From: Chrysomallon squamiferum
Lineage: Eukaryota > Mollusca > Gastropoda > Neomphalida > Peltospiridae
Reading direction: 5' to 3'
NCBI GenBank assembly: GCA_012295275.1
Contig: CM022665.1
Coordinates: 14,269,976-14,333,975 of the forward strand
DNA: 64,000 nt
The notes beneath the pieces were generated by a model. That model was not told the DNA's origin. It did no database searches and was given only the letters and a program-made list of their open reading frames with translations. The translations under genes and the position numbers were made by a program. This document shows, piece after piece, positions 12,000 through 25,900 of the stretch; the stretch's first letter is position 1; each line of letters starts with the position of its first letter.

Positions 12000-14127
12000 T
12001 AACAATGCACACAAAATTTGCAGATTATTCGTAGAAGGTGTTAAAATAATATATATAATTTTATATTTTTTTATTATTAGATTTATTATTATTATTTTTT
12101 TTTTTTTAGATATGATCAGTTTACTTATAATTTTTATTTTTTTTTTTTTTTTTTTAAATTTCGATTCGTCTTCAATGAAAAAAAAACAACAACGAACAAA
12201 CAAACAAAAAAGAACAACCCGACAATAACTACAAACAAACAAACAAAAATATAATATAATATACTGACAACAACAAAAAAACAACAACACAAAAACAAAC
12301 AACAATCAAACACCCCAGAACTTTTGAAGACGTTGGTTGACAAAAAGAAATAAAAATGACATGAACCGCAGCGGCTTTTTACATTATTAATATATTTATT
12401 ATTTGGAAAGGCTGGTCTGAAAAGAAAAACAAATATTTCGACATTTATAAAATGTACTTAGACCATTTATTCGAACTAGTTCAATTTAACAAACTTTATA
12501 TTCCCGGTCAGTGGGGACATATACTTACTTAATGCAACAATATATAATGTATTATCCGTTCTACACCGTTAATCCAGTACTGGTTACGTCACACAGATTT
12601 CCACATCGTCCACGTCTCAGTGCTTAAGGTGCTCGTATGAGGCGTTACGGACTGCAGGATCAACCCTTCGGATGTATATATTGGATTCACATTCTATTTT
12701 AGTCAGTATTCTATTTCTGGTTTATCAAACCCAGTGGCATGTGTCTTTCCGTCTACGGGGAGGTGCAAATAAACGACTCTTGCTGCTACTCGAAAAAGAG
12801 TTGACCATGTACGGCATCGAGTTTTTTTTTTTTTTTTTTTTAAATCATCGTTCTTGCTATATTTTTCACAAGTAATAAGCATGTACAGTTAATAAAATAT
12901 TCGTGCAGTCTTTTATTCTAGCCGTTTCACCAATAACGAATGGAAGAGTGATTTTAAAAATTTGACTCAAGATAATTAACCCGTAGTTAACCAATGGCTC
13001 GTTTAATCATGTCGTGTATTTATTATGTTGATATGTTTAACGGTTAGATAAACAAGTGACGTATGCGAAATATACACGAAGGAATGTGCATTACTCTGTA
13101 TAATATTCATCATTTTAATGTAAATAAAAAAGTCGTGTATTGCATGGCTGACAGGTTTGATGAGTTTTTTCTTTTCGTAATTACATTTTTTGAGCTGGCA
13201 CTACATTTTAGCGTAATTTCTCATTAATGGTATACTCTGTATAAAATGAATGAAACATATTTAGACCACATACATTTTTATATAGAGTTGTCCTTGATTT
13301 TTTTTTTTTTTTTGATTTTCTATATTTCGTGCTGCTTTTTTATTATTATTATTTTTAAAAATTTATTTCTACATTTCTAAGTAAGAAATGTCACCAAAAA
13401 TAAAATAAAATAAAATAAAATAAAATAAAATAAAATAAAATAAAATAAATAAATAAAAAATTAAAATTAAAATTAAAAATTTTGATCAGAAAAAAAACAA
13501 AAAAACAAACGCTGGGAAATTTTTTTATAATAAATAAATGGTACAGAACGAACATGTCAGGCTATATATATGTATATACAATTTTAATTTGTTGCAAGTC
13601 GAGACCTCAACGTTTTGACCAGAATAGATATTTGAAAATAACCGCGAGAAAATACATTAAAATAAATATGCACAAGAAGGAGAAATAGTTTATATAGATA
13701 TATATAGATATATACTTTTTTCAAATATCTATTTTGGTAAAAAAAAATTCAAGTGTCGACTTACAACAAATTGGCATTCGTTGCTGGATATCCTTTTTTC
13801 GTTTTTTTGTTTTTTTATCTAAAGGCCAAACGAGCAGAGTAACAACGGTAATAGCTCTATCTTGTGGCATGAAGAATAACCAGACCAATCTTCGTTAGAA
13901 TACAACTATCGATCTGTCCCGTTCCAACTTCTGGCCGACGAACCAGCATCAACGATTTTAGTTTGAGCTTTCCTATGTATTTGGTGTTAATTCTTTCGTG
14001 TGTTTTTGTTCAGCGTTCAATTTCGAATACTATAGACAATAATGATGATAATCAAATTCTTATTTTGACATACAACTCCTTTAAATCAAAGAATCATTTT
14101 CCCAAGTTATTGTTTATTTATTTATTT

Positions 14128-14168
<41 letters not shown>

Positions 14169-14980
14169 TAATTATTATTATTATTATTAAAAATAAATAA
14201 ATAAAATTATTAAGACGTTTGACGATTAAATCTGTTAAGTTAATTTCACTTCCACTATACGGACAGGATCTTCCATTCAGTTCTGGAGTATTTTTATATG
14301 GGATGTCTTTACAAAAACACCAAGGATTCAGACTCGGCTGTCCTGGGTATACTATCTAGTAATGTATACGAGACATAGTGGAAAAAAACAAATGAAGTTG
14401 CCTTACGATATCGATTTCACTACACTGTATGTTTTATTACCTACATAGGTGCAATATGTAATGTTTTCATCATATTTATTTATTTTTCTTGTTTTATTTT
14501 CAATCGTATTTTAAAGACGCCAAGCAAAACAATACGGAGTTATTTTTTGTTAACGATGAGATTCTTAAATAAGATATATTTAGAGTTATCGACCTTCACT
14601 GAAGCAAATGCTGTTTTCGCAATGTCGGTTATTACAATATGATTTGTAGCATGAATAGATCTATATAGTTTTTACCAATATAGTATTATGGTTATATTAA
14701 ATTGAAAGTGGGTCAAAAAAACCAACAAAAAGAAAGAAACAAAAAGAAAACAAAAACCGTTGTTAAATTAATGATGGACCATCTCATGATTTTTTTTTTG
14801 TGATTTTATAGATGATTAAAAAAACCTAACACACAGAATCGCTTAACATTTAAAAAAAAAAAAAAAAAAAATGAAAGAAGAAAACAAATTGAAATAAATA
14901 GTGAGATTTCTGATATGTGTAAGACTACTACATCCAATAAAATATAATACCAGAAAATTATAAATCTGAAGGGACTAAAC
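12000..14980. other. Low-complexity intergenic DNA
   Basis: I see no gene. The stretch holds poly(T)/poly(A) runs (12,090-12,260), a TAAAA pentamer array (13,395-13,447) and a perfect hairpin of AAT and ATT repeats (14,115-14,200). Two GC-richer islands at 12,540-12,810 and 13,820-13,960 have no family resemblance that I recognise. Confidence 0.6.
14115..14200. repeat. AAT/ATT inverted repeat
   Basis: TTTATTTATTTTTAATAAT runs into about 14 AAT units, then about 7 ATT units and TTAAAAATAAATAAA, which is the mirror complement of the left end. The whole block can fold into one long AT hairpin. Confidence 0.85.
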
Positions 14981-15081
14981 TACATCTTTCCAGAGTAGTG
15001 ATGGCCCTGAGCCTCCTTGAATCCCTGGTGGTATCCAGTAGCTAAGTCCCTGATGAATCCATAGACCTGGCAGGTCTGCAT
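14980..15081 (-). other. GC-richer island with a 33-codon ORF
   Basis: On the minus strand an ATG at 15,081 opens MQTCQVYGFIRDL, then GYHQGFKEAQGHHYSG, to TAG at 14,980-14,982, and the frame is open about nine codons further upstream. The island stands out from AT-rich flanks. It lies about 1.8 kb beyond the GH3 stop. I recognise no family; it might be an exon, UTR or old repeat. Confidence 0.2.
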
Positions 15082-16127
15082 ACTTATCCTAGCTGCTCCC
15101 ACCAATTATTATTGCTTTAAATGTCTGAGAAACAGCTTGAGATTCATGTTTATTAATATGGAAAATGTCAGGCTTGGCTTGTTAATTTGTATTTTACTTG
15201 ACAGATATTGCTGATTAACCAGACATCAGCGAATATTTTATAACAGTAGTAAGTGAATGTATGCACATAGTTACATTATGTGCATGTGCACACACACACA
15301 CACATTCAGTTAACTCACTCGATGCTTCTTTCATAGTTAATAAAATTCGAATGCTGATATTTAAAATCAAAATATTTATTGTTAAAATTAGTATCAAAAA
15401 TCAACATGTACAAGAATGTAAATATTAATACAAAAAAGGAATGTTTGCGAAACAATAATAAAAGATTTATAAAATTAAGAATCAACAGTCATTTAAAAAA
15501 ACAACATTGTACCTTTACGCATCATTTTGCTAACCACAAAATTATAAAGCTATAAACAGTGATTGTAATAGAATTAAAAATATTGTCATAATATTCATGT
15601 TTTCCAGGTAAAAAATAGTTTTAAAACAATTTTGTATCTGCAAAATTTGTATCATTTCCATTTGAATGATCAGTTTTTTAATTGAAATTAATAATGAAAA
15701 CTATGAAAAATCAGTCATTTGAAACAAGTCAGTGATAGTTTATAGTTATATCCTTCTTGGTATAAAAACCAATGTGATACACACCTATTGTTAGTATGTT
15801 AGAGAATTAACAAAAAACACACAAATGACAAAAGTGTATAAAAGTTAATTATATTAATCAAACTCAGACTGGACATGGGCTATATTTTATGTAGTGATTT
15901 CAAGACTTTCCAGTTGTTTTACACACAAAACTTCTTTGTTATGATTAATACATATAATTTTTAAGTGATATACATAATTAACAGTTTGAAACTGTATGTT
16001 AACTGAAAATATTAGTATCTATATTAACTGAAAATGTCGGTTAATGTTATTAGAGAAAATGTCAGTTAATGTCCTTATAGGTTTTAACTGTAATTATGTT
16101 TCATAGAAACACTGAAGAAAAATCATT

Positions 16128-16133
16128 TTTATT
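16128..16133 (-). terminator. Poly(A) signal candidate for the GH3 gene
   Basis: This is the first AATAAA (minus strand) found after the GH3 stop, implying a 3' UTR of about 0.73 kb. Others follow further on, so the true end is uncertain. Confidence 0.3.
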
Positions 16134-16695
16134 ATTAGATATATGAGTAAAGTCACGAAAAATGGAACACTTCAATTTTTGTCAATATAGGGCTTATTAT
16201 TTTCTTATTCAAAAAAAATAAAATATCCACTCTTTCACAGAAATGGTAAAGGGACACAAACATGGGGTTACCAGTAAAAACACATAACCTTTTTCCATTA
16301 CAGACACACTCTTATTATTTTGTTCTGTTTTCATCTCTCTGCATTATTATTGTCAAAAAATAATATCTATTAGGGATAAACATGGACGTGACACATTATA
16401 CTTAATTGTCTAATCCATAAGCATCCATTTTAAAACCAAGGCATGCCATTATTTTCTAATCACTGTTTTGGTATGTATGGACCCATATACTCTATAAAAA
16501 TGCTACAGAAAAACATTTTAAAGGCACAAAATTTTGTACTGCTCTTTTTTTTTTTTTTTTTTTTTTTCCACATTTTGTGACTTCACCCATATATATAAAA
16601 CAAATAGCAAAATCAACTAGTCACATAACATAGTTTGAACACAGTTTCAGAACACAGGCATCAAGCAGTATAAAGTTTCTCTATTAATAAAAATA

Positions 16696-16730
<35 letters not shown>

Positions 16731-16859
16731 AAAAGAAAGCTTCAAACTCTAATAATGAACTATTTTGTTTTAAGCACAAAACAACATTTTACTACAAAAA
16801 CTTAAGATATTTTGAGCAGGATTTCTAAGGATCAATGGGCTGTTGCTATGACAAAAAAA

Positions 16860-16975
16860 TCAATAAAAACCTAGAACTTTATAACCAACAATTTTAAATA
16901 TCCATGACAACACATTGGAACCTGTGCTTTTTCTCTGGAAAGGTTGCTGCCCTCCAGCATAGAGAGCCATGACTC
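16860..16975 (-). CDS. GH3 exon 12 (last)
   Basis: The acceptor TTTTACAG precedes GAGTC. The exon encodes residues 704-741, [12 protein letters not shown] then the C-terminus YKVLGFY, and the TGA at 16,860-16,862. Confidence 0.85.
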
Positions 16976-19900
16976 CTGTAAAATAAGACATTTAAATAAA
17001 AATAAAGAAAAATAAAATTCTTATCCAAAATGTTTTGAAAACCAATGTAAATTAAAACTGTTTTAAAGCTATATTTTTCTGAATAAATACTAATAAATTA
17101 TTATTCAATTCCATCCAGTGTCATATTATGTAATATTAATACCAATAAATTAAATTTCTATAATTTATATTATAGATGAATAATTCCAACCATTTATTAT
17201 AATATAGTCATGAAGATTAAAATTATATAAATAAATAAAAACATTCTGAGAAATAATTGCTGCAAATAATAATATTAATTATGGCTGAAAATTTTGATCA
17301 ATTTTTTTTTTATTTGTTTCAAAAACAGGATATTTAGTTACAGTTTATATACATTTTTTTTATTTACTTTGACCAGTATGTTTTTATCAAAAGGACACAA
17401 CACCTTTGAATTTAAATGTTTTTAACATTTTACTGCTGCTATGGCAATCAAATAAGGATATAACCTTTATTAACTTTTCTTTTTCACTAATATTTAAGCT
17501 ATATTAAAAGTAATACATATCTTTAATTTGCCATCTGCATTCTTAAAACTATTAAATAAATCTTCTTTGTAATGAATATGATATTATAAGTATCATTAAA
17601 TATTATATTCACATTGTAAGTAATGACTTTAAATTTAACTGCTATCCTTTTTATTTTTGAAATTATTTTTTTGTTTTCAAGAATTATAGTGAAATGTGAC
17701 CAAAAATTAAACAAAATTTCAGGGACCTTTTCTTCCCAACAGACTTTTGACCAAACCTCGGTAAAAAAAAAAGAGTCTGTGGTACATGTGATCGGAGTAT
17801 ATATCTCTGTGTGCATATTTATGTATAACCTGTTTAGTTGGTAATCAATATGTGAAACCCATCATATGTGTCTTATCATTATAAAATAATTAATTATATT
17901 TGAAGCAAGAGAAATCATTAACATTAACACATTTTAATTGATGTAAAAATTAATAATGATAACAAAACCCACTCTGCAACTCCATGAATGGCTTTTACCC
18001 ATTAGCATTGAGAATTAAACCCCCATAAGCTATTGTTTTTGATAAACCATCAGGCAGGGTAGACCGGGAAATAACCCAATGGGAGCTCCAGAGTATAGAT
18101 TCTGCAGCTAAAAAAGCATCTTACAAGCTAAGTAATAGAGTGATAAATAATACTGTTATATTCATTAACCAGTTATTTTTCAAATACATATTAAAATACC
18201 TGGTTCAACAACCCATCCCTTGTGGTCTGTCCATATGGCCATCTGTTCAGCTGTCACAGTGAATTTTACAACAGTCTGAGTGGACTGTTTTATGAAAACT
18301 CGAGAGAAGGACACTAACTGAATCTGTGGTGTTGGCACACTTGGCTTCATCCATGACATATAAAACTGAACTACCTGTAATGAAAACAAATATCCATAAC
18401 TAGCCCGGTATATGTTTAAACTGTCTATTTACAAGATTCATGTGTTTAATGTACATTTTTATAACATCCAGTACATATATACCCATGTAAATCTACTCCT
18501 GTTGAGAGTGGTAATGTTAGAAATAAATTAATTTCATTTAATTTCTGCATTATTTAGGATTGCATCATAACAGAAATAACTGTTCTGGATGAACAGTGAA
18601 TGCAGCTCCACAAAGCCTTGCTATAGTCAATATTCTAACCTTCACAGGATAAAGCTGATATCTTAAAATAGTAACCAGTTATTCTATAGCTATGTTTGTC
18701 TGCCTGTCTGTCTCTTTATCTATCTATAGAGAAAATGTCCAATATGTATATTTGTAATGTCCAGAACGTAAGTTAAAAATATCAGATGTCAATTTAATAC
18801 CAAATATATGTATTATATAAACATATTTTGTTAATTTGTTTCAAATACCTCATCAGTGTCATAATCTCCAACATTCATCACTGTGACTGACCCATGGATA
18901 TCTTGACCTGCCTCAATAACACTTGGTGAAATCAGATCTGAATACAGGAAACTACTGTATGACAAACCATATCCAAATGGATACAGCATTTCACCTTTAA
19001 AATAGCGATATGTCTTGCCTGCCATTGAATAATCAGTCATTGACCCAACCTGAAAATCATTTTAAAATAATAAAAATAGTTTAAAATCAAACAATAACTA
19101 AATACAGCCAGTCACTGTATAATCGGCCATGGATGCATTTTGAAAACAATTTTAAAATGACAAAAATAATTTGAAAGTAAATAACAACTATTACTATATA
19201 ATCAGTCAACAAATTCTACAACTGAACAAAATCAATTTAAAATAGAACTGAGTTGGATAAAAATAGTTTGTTCAACTGGTATAAACAGTTTTTATTCTTT
19301 ATAAACACTTGTCAACTATCCTGATTTACAAGAATTTCTTATGGAGTCTTTACCTTTTTTCACAATCTTCCAATAAAGCCAATAAATATATCAAGAGTTT
19401 TATGAAACAGGTAAAGGGAAATAATTCTCAGAAGAAAACTATTGATCATGAAATGTGTGGTGGGATAAAAGAATGAAATTAATGTTACAGTAAAAGAATT
19501 TTAAAATGTGCATGGATCATAAGAACAATAACTAAGTACAGCTTAAAAAAATAAGAAGTGCTAATTATAAACCATTACTGTAAAAGACAATGCACATAAA
19601 GATATATATGACATAAAATTGAAATTATTTAACATTAAAAAAAAAATAATAATATAATGATTTGAAACCACAAATTCATAAACTCCCTAAAAAATTAAAT
19701 AATACAAAATAAAACACTAAAAAACCAAAAATTAGATTAATCCACTCCTAAAAAGCAATATCTCACCAAAAAACAAAAACAAAACAAAGTACAAGAACAT
19801 AAACCTCAAAAATTAAAAAAACAATTATATAAAAATTCTGAATACAAAAATAAAAAATTAAATACATCCAAACAAAATCAAACCAAAAATCAAACCCAGA

Positions 19901-22900
19901 AATAACAAGAATAGTTAAATTATTATAATCTACACGCATCTTTTTTAATAATTTTTTTTTTTAATAATTATTTGTGCATGTTGTTATGACAAGAAGCAAG
20001 TCACATCACTTACATCACTGTAGTACATTGGCCATGTATTTGGTAATCTTGCTGCAGGAGAAGCCATGTTCCTGTATGTGAGGACATTGAACAAAGCATG
20101 ACCTGTCCCCTGTGCTGGAAAAAAACACTCCAAGATGGCCGACACTGCATCACTCTGATCAGCCCATGATACATTGAGAGGGCACGCATTGAACAACAGC
20201 AAAACAACAGCAGCATTACCCTCTGCAAACAAAAATATCTCAATTTGGTAATTTATTTAAATTTATATGTATACTGTTTCCAACCGAAAAATATCAATTT
20301 GATAATTTAAATTTATATGTATACTATCTTCAACAGAAAAATATCAGTTTGGTAATTTATTTAAATTTATATGTATACAGCCTCCAACAGAAAAATATCA
20401 GTTTGTGTCCATTTTGATATAAACAAAACTTAATATTTAATCATAATAATATCAAATCCAAATTTAGAAACTAAATAATATTAATGATATGAATAAAATA
20501 TTTCTAGTTTTTCAGTATCTTGGGTTAACTGTTTCTGAAGATTCATTTTTATTACTGATAAAGTATTACACCTAATGTAGTGGAAATTATGAATTTGATA
20601 TACAGGTAGTTCTCACTTTCAGCCCCAAAATGGCATCTGAGCAACAGGGTAAATTACACTAATGAGAATCAGCACCCCCATCAAATCAGCCACCCTCATT
20701 TGGCACACCATGGCTGCTCTAGCTTCAATTCAAAGTGCTGCTCACAGTGCTGTTATCAGCAAATGAATGTTGAAGAAACATCTCAGATTGCTTTCCTTTG
20801 CTGCTTGTTTGTTTTTTCTTTTACATTTTTGAAACTTTTTTTTCAACATGCCAGGATGATGCAATGATACACTGACTGAGACTTCAAACAACAAACAAAA
20901 AAAGAACCATAACGTAGGATCAGTAGTATGAAAAGGACCAGCTTACTAATTACAAGTTGCTCAAAATTGTAGTTTGTGAAAATGAAAAGCAAGAGGAAGA
21001 AGAAATTCCTGCCCCCAACTTTACATTCTAAGGACTTGATAAAGCTAGAACAAACCATTAAATCTTTTGCCTCACAAGGTCCTAATGAATGGAAAGTCAT
21101 CATTTTTATAACAGTTTTGTAGGAAAATACATTATACTTTACAAGATCTTGCTTAATGAGTGATAATTTGGAATGGATTAGCTTGTAAAGTTGAGAACTA
21201 CCTGTATGATTATAACAGAAAGTGCACATCTAAAATACTTACTGTTGTTGACAACATCTTCTAAAAGCTGATTTTGAAATCCTGGCAAACTCAGATCAAT
21301 TCTGTCATTACTTTCCATTTCCACGGCCTGACCTGAGGTATAGGAGTTTCATTTAGGTTAACCAATATATGTATTTTCAATATATCAAAAATGTTTACAC
21401 ACACTAATACAAACACCTTCACATACTCAAATCATGCATCAGATCACAGTAACGCCAGCAACAATGACACAATTAAAGAATTTTCTTTAAAAATACCACT
21501 GATACTACTACTAGTACTACAGCTGCTGCTATTTATACTACAGAATGAAGTTTCCAAACTTGGCATTGTTGGGACCAGTGCTGTGCCACCAATTAACAGA
21601 ATATTCTAACTTTTGGAACATCATTATACTGTACATACAAACTGGATACTGCACAACCTTTGGGGGACTTATATTTTACTGCAAAAAGACAAAACAAAGC
21701 ACAAGACACAGATCTGCTCAACACAGCAAAAACCACTTTGTAAAACTGGTGTGAAGATACATGGTAAATGCATGTGTCATAATGCCATAGCAGCAGATTG
21801 GTGAAATAATGCTTGGTTGTAGGACTGTTGCCCAGTATTTGGAATTTACTTGGTTTGTGCCAAGTTTTGGCACTTTCTGGAATGCTGACTCTAGGTTCAA
21901 TCTGAATTCCTGCTGCTATTACTACATCAGTTACTAATGTTCCAACCACCACTGCTGATACTGTACTACTACTCTTACTGCTGTTTCTACTGCTGCTGCT
22001 ACTTCTGCTATTACTACTATTATTATTATGACAACTAATGCTGGTGCTACAGCTATTGCTGGTCATGCTGCTCCTCCTCCTCCTACTACTACTACTACCA
22101 TCACTATTACCATGCTATATTACTACTAATACTACTGTGAGTACTACTGGTATTACAAATGTTATGTCAGTTTCTGCTACTACTGGTACCAATAATGCTG
22201 TGACTGCTATTACTACAACTACATTTATCACAATCACCAGTCAAACAACTGACTGATCAGTAAAGTGAACTTACCAGTTCCTAGGCAGACAAAAATAAGT
22301 TCTGTATCTTTTACTGCATTCTTCACTGATTTTGAGTCATACTTGCTACAGTGTGTATCATCACAACCAGCAGCAAACTTGACAATTCTTCCAATCTGTG
22401 ACAGCCCATCCAGTGGTGTGGTAATGTAGTTAGGGAGACTGTCAGGAGCATAATCACCAAACAGCTGTAATGAATTGTTTGCCATAGGACCTACAATCTG
22501 CAAATTGGCAAAAAAAAAGAACAAAAAGAAAGAAAGTAGAAAACAAAAATTAAATAGCTGTCCGCAGTCTAAAAAAAGAAAGAATAAAAAATCAAGAATA
22601 TTATGAATAAAAAAAAAACATTTAAATATATTTATGGTGGTATGGATAGATATTTTAAATACTCAAACTGGGCATAAAAAGAATTAAAAACAAAACAAAA
22701 CAAAATAGATCTTAATATGTATCTGTATAAAATAACTAAAAATTTTAATTGTTCTTGTTATTTTTATTGTCATACTTTAATCTGTTAATGATCACTAGAA
22801 ATAAACAAAAAATAACTCACAGTACATCAGATGTATACAGACTATTTGTTCAAGCTAACTGAGTCACATTTAAAAATCTGTTCTGTTTAAAAACTATCAC

Positions 22901-25900
22901 AGAACTTGCTTTTACAAGTTCTTTTGCCACGATGGAAAAGCATAATAGTTAATACTGTGATTGTCAAGCACTGGCTTTAATGGGACATAACAAAATAACT
23001 AGGTTCATTCCTTCACCATTTATAACAAAAACCAGAATATATTGTGATAGTACTGTAAATTTTAATTAAAAATAAATAACTAAATAAATATCGTTTAATG
23101 TTATTACAAATTTTAATGAATAATAAATAATTGAATATATATTTTAATGGTATTATAACTTTTAATTAAAAAGAAATAATGAAATATATACTGCAATGAT
23201 ATTCTACATTTTCAATAAAAATAAATGAATATACATTGTGATGGTATGTTAAATTTTCAATAAAAATAAATGAATGAATGAATACACACCGTGACAGTAT
23301 TGTACATTTTCTTTAAAGGTAGAAAATTCCCAGCATTCTTCAGGAGAACAAATGTTTTCTCTGCTGCTTCTATTGCTAGTGCCTGATGTTCTGGTTTCTC
23401 TACTTCAGACATATTCAGTTTAGTGTAAGGGTTCATTTCAGGGGGGTCAAACTCCCCCAGTCTCATTCTAGTGTAAAACAATGGCTTGACACTTTCCCTG
23501 ACAAAACTCTCATTCAGTTTCTTTAGTTTCACACCTTCCACTGAAATAAAGAATGTTTAAATTTATTTTATAAGTAACATAAAACAAAAACAATTTTTTT
23601 TTTAAAACAGTTACCCCCTAGATGTTAACTGTGATATCTTTAAGAACAAAAATTAATTATAGCAGTTCACTAACAAGGCACAATATTTGTGTCACATAAT
23701 TGCTGTGTCAGTAATGAAAAAATAAATTTCCCTGAACAGTTAAAAATGGAAATGTATTGGCCTAAAATTAACATTTTCACCTTTCACAGTGACAGGATCT
23801 TTATTCATACCAGTAGACTGTTACAACAGAAATCTTCACACTAATGTGCTGCAGATTAATATATAGTTATTAAGCATTAATTTACTTAGTCACCTAAAGA
23901 GATAGATATTTTTGACACTGGTACTAATTTTATACCTCACACCCACATATGTATGACAGTTATTGTACACCCAACTAATCACTCTGGATACTAACTTAAC
24001 TTAAGCACCCATCAACTCATCTTTGGACAGTCACATGTGTTTGGCTCTGGGTGAATAATAATTTTATTCCAGCAAATAGTTAGATATGTATGATACTGGA
24101 TTTTAATTTCCACCCAAAACCCATCTACCGCCTAGTCAGTCAGATATGGATAGGACTAGTGGATATGAATAAAACACCCAGCACAGCCAGTTGTGTATGG
24201 TACTGGATGGATATTAACTGTGTACCAAACACCCATCTACCCACCAATAGTCAGGTATGCAGGGAAAGGGATGTCTCCTGATAACTCCAGATTGCAGCCA
24301 GCATTCAGACAATCAGCAGCCATGTCGATGCTGTTGTTGGCATAGTGATGTCCAGTTTTTAAGTTTTCTACTGCACCTTCATCACTGAACACATAACCAG
24401 TGAAATGCCATTCGTTCCTTAGAATATCAGTCAACAGACGCTTGTGTGCACACGTGGGGATTCCATTAAGACTGAAACACATAGATAACAAATCCAACTA
24501 GTAAGAAGATGAAATTTTAATCAGAATCAATCATTATTCTTTAAAGAAATTTTAAAAATGAATTTGGTGTTATTAATATAGATTCAGCAACCAGTGATTA
24601 ATTGTTTACATGTCACCATCTCAACATGTATCATGTTACTAAAAGTCAAATACCAGAATGATAGTGTTCTTGTTATTAATTATTATTAATATCATTTCTA
24701 AATGTTTCTTTCTCTGTTGATCCTACTGTTATTGTTTTTGTTTGTTAATAACATAGGTATTTCAACTGGCCTGTCATCTAGAATACTGGGCAAAGGCCAC
24801 TGTTAACTATCCTCTGTTTAAAACAAACATCTACATCCTATCCCCACAGGCTAATACCTTAGTGTAAGTTTGAATTTGTGAATATAACTTTTAACAAATA
24901 TATTGATAAAAAAATTGTCTCCAGAAATAAATAAAAAAACAATTACAGGAAGATTAATCAAATATACTGGTTTGGAACAAAAGTTTGTCAGCATTTTTTC
25001 AATAGGTGGCATTTGAGTACAAGATTTTGTTACTGAAATGTATGACATATTCTGAAAGGTGAACAAAATGGTACATTTGTGGTTGAACAAATTGGTGTAC
25101 AAATGTCTAAATATTGTCTCTGAATTTCACTCAAAAAAACACCATGAACTTCTAATCCAACCCTATATTTGACACTTTAATAAATAAATGATGTTCAAAA
25201 TAAGGCCTCATATTATAAGGTTTTTATATGCACCTTCCTAAAAACAGGAAATTACATATATTGGGAACAGTAATCAGCAAAATGAGATCTTGAAACCTGA
25301 AACACATCAAGTGAGTGCTTTACCTATAAAACCCCCAAATCTGACTACTTCTGATGATGATTATCATCATTATACCCTGTATTAACATATATATATATAT
25401 ATATATATTTAAAAAAAAAAAAAAAAAAAAAATTCAAATGACATAAAACAGAACTTTTTGAAAACCTGCAAAATCTACATCATTAATATATTAATACATT
25501 TTTTAATTCTTTCAAGAATTATTATCAATTTTAATTAATATTTAGTTTCTACTGGTAAATGTTTTGGTAATATAGATCAGTATAAACTATCTGCAAAAGG
25601 TATTAAAAGAATCACACAAAAAAAGTATAGTAAATAAATAACCTGTGATTTACCAAAACAAACAAACCTAATTTTTCTTAAACAAGCAAGTTTCTAAAGA
25701 TAAACTGTAATCCATATGCTGATTATCTTATCTGATTATGTTTAGTAATATATAACAGATACAAAGTTATATCAGTATTATCTATTTCAGTGTGCTACAA
25801 AATTAGATATCAAGATATACTCATTTTTATCTGTGTCTACAATAATATAAAAAACTCAGTCACTATAACAGTTATTTATGATTTAATTTTCTGATAATGG

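Noticed and set aside
20843-21229. 128-codon ORF on the minus strand
   Set aside because: It falls almost wholly within a MITE, spans its end and has no transposase motif.
21593-22066. 157-codon serine-rich ORF on the minus strand
   Set aside because: It lies in an imperfect ACT/GCT triplet array inside a GH3 intron; its N-terminal serine run is repeat translation.
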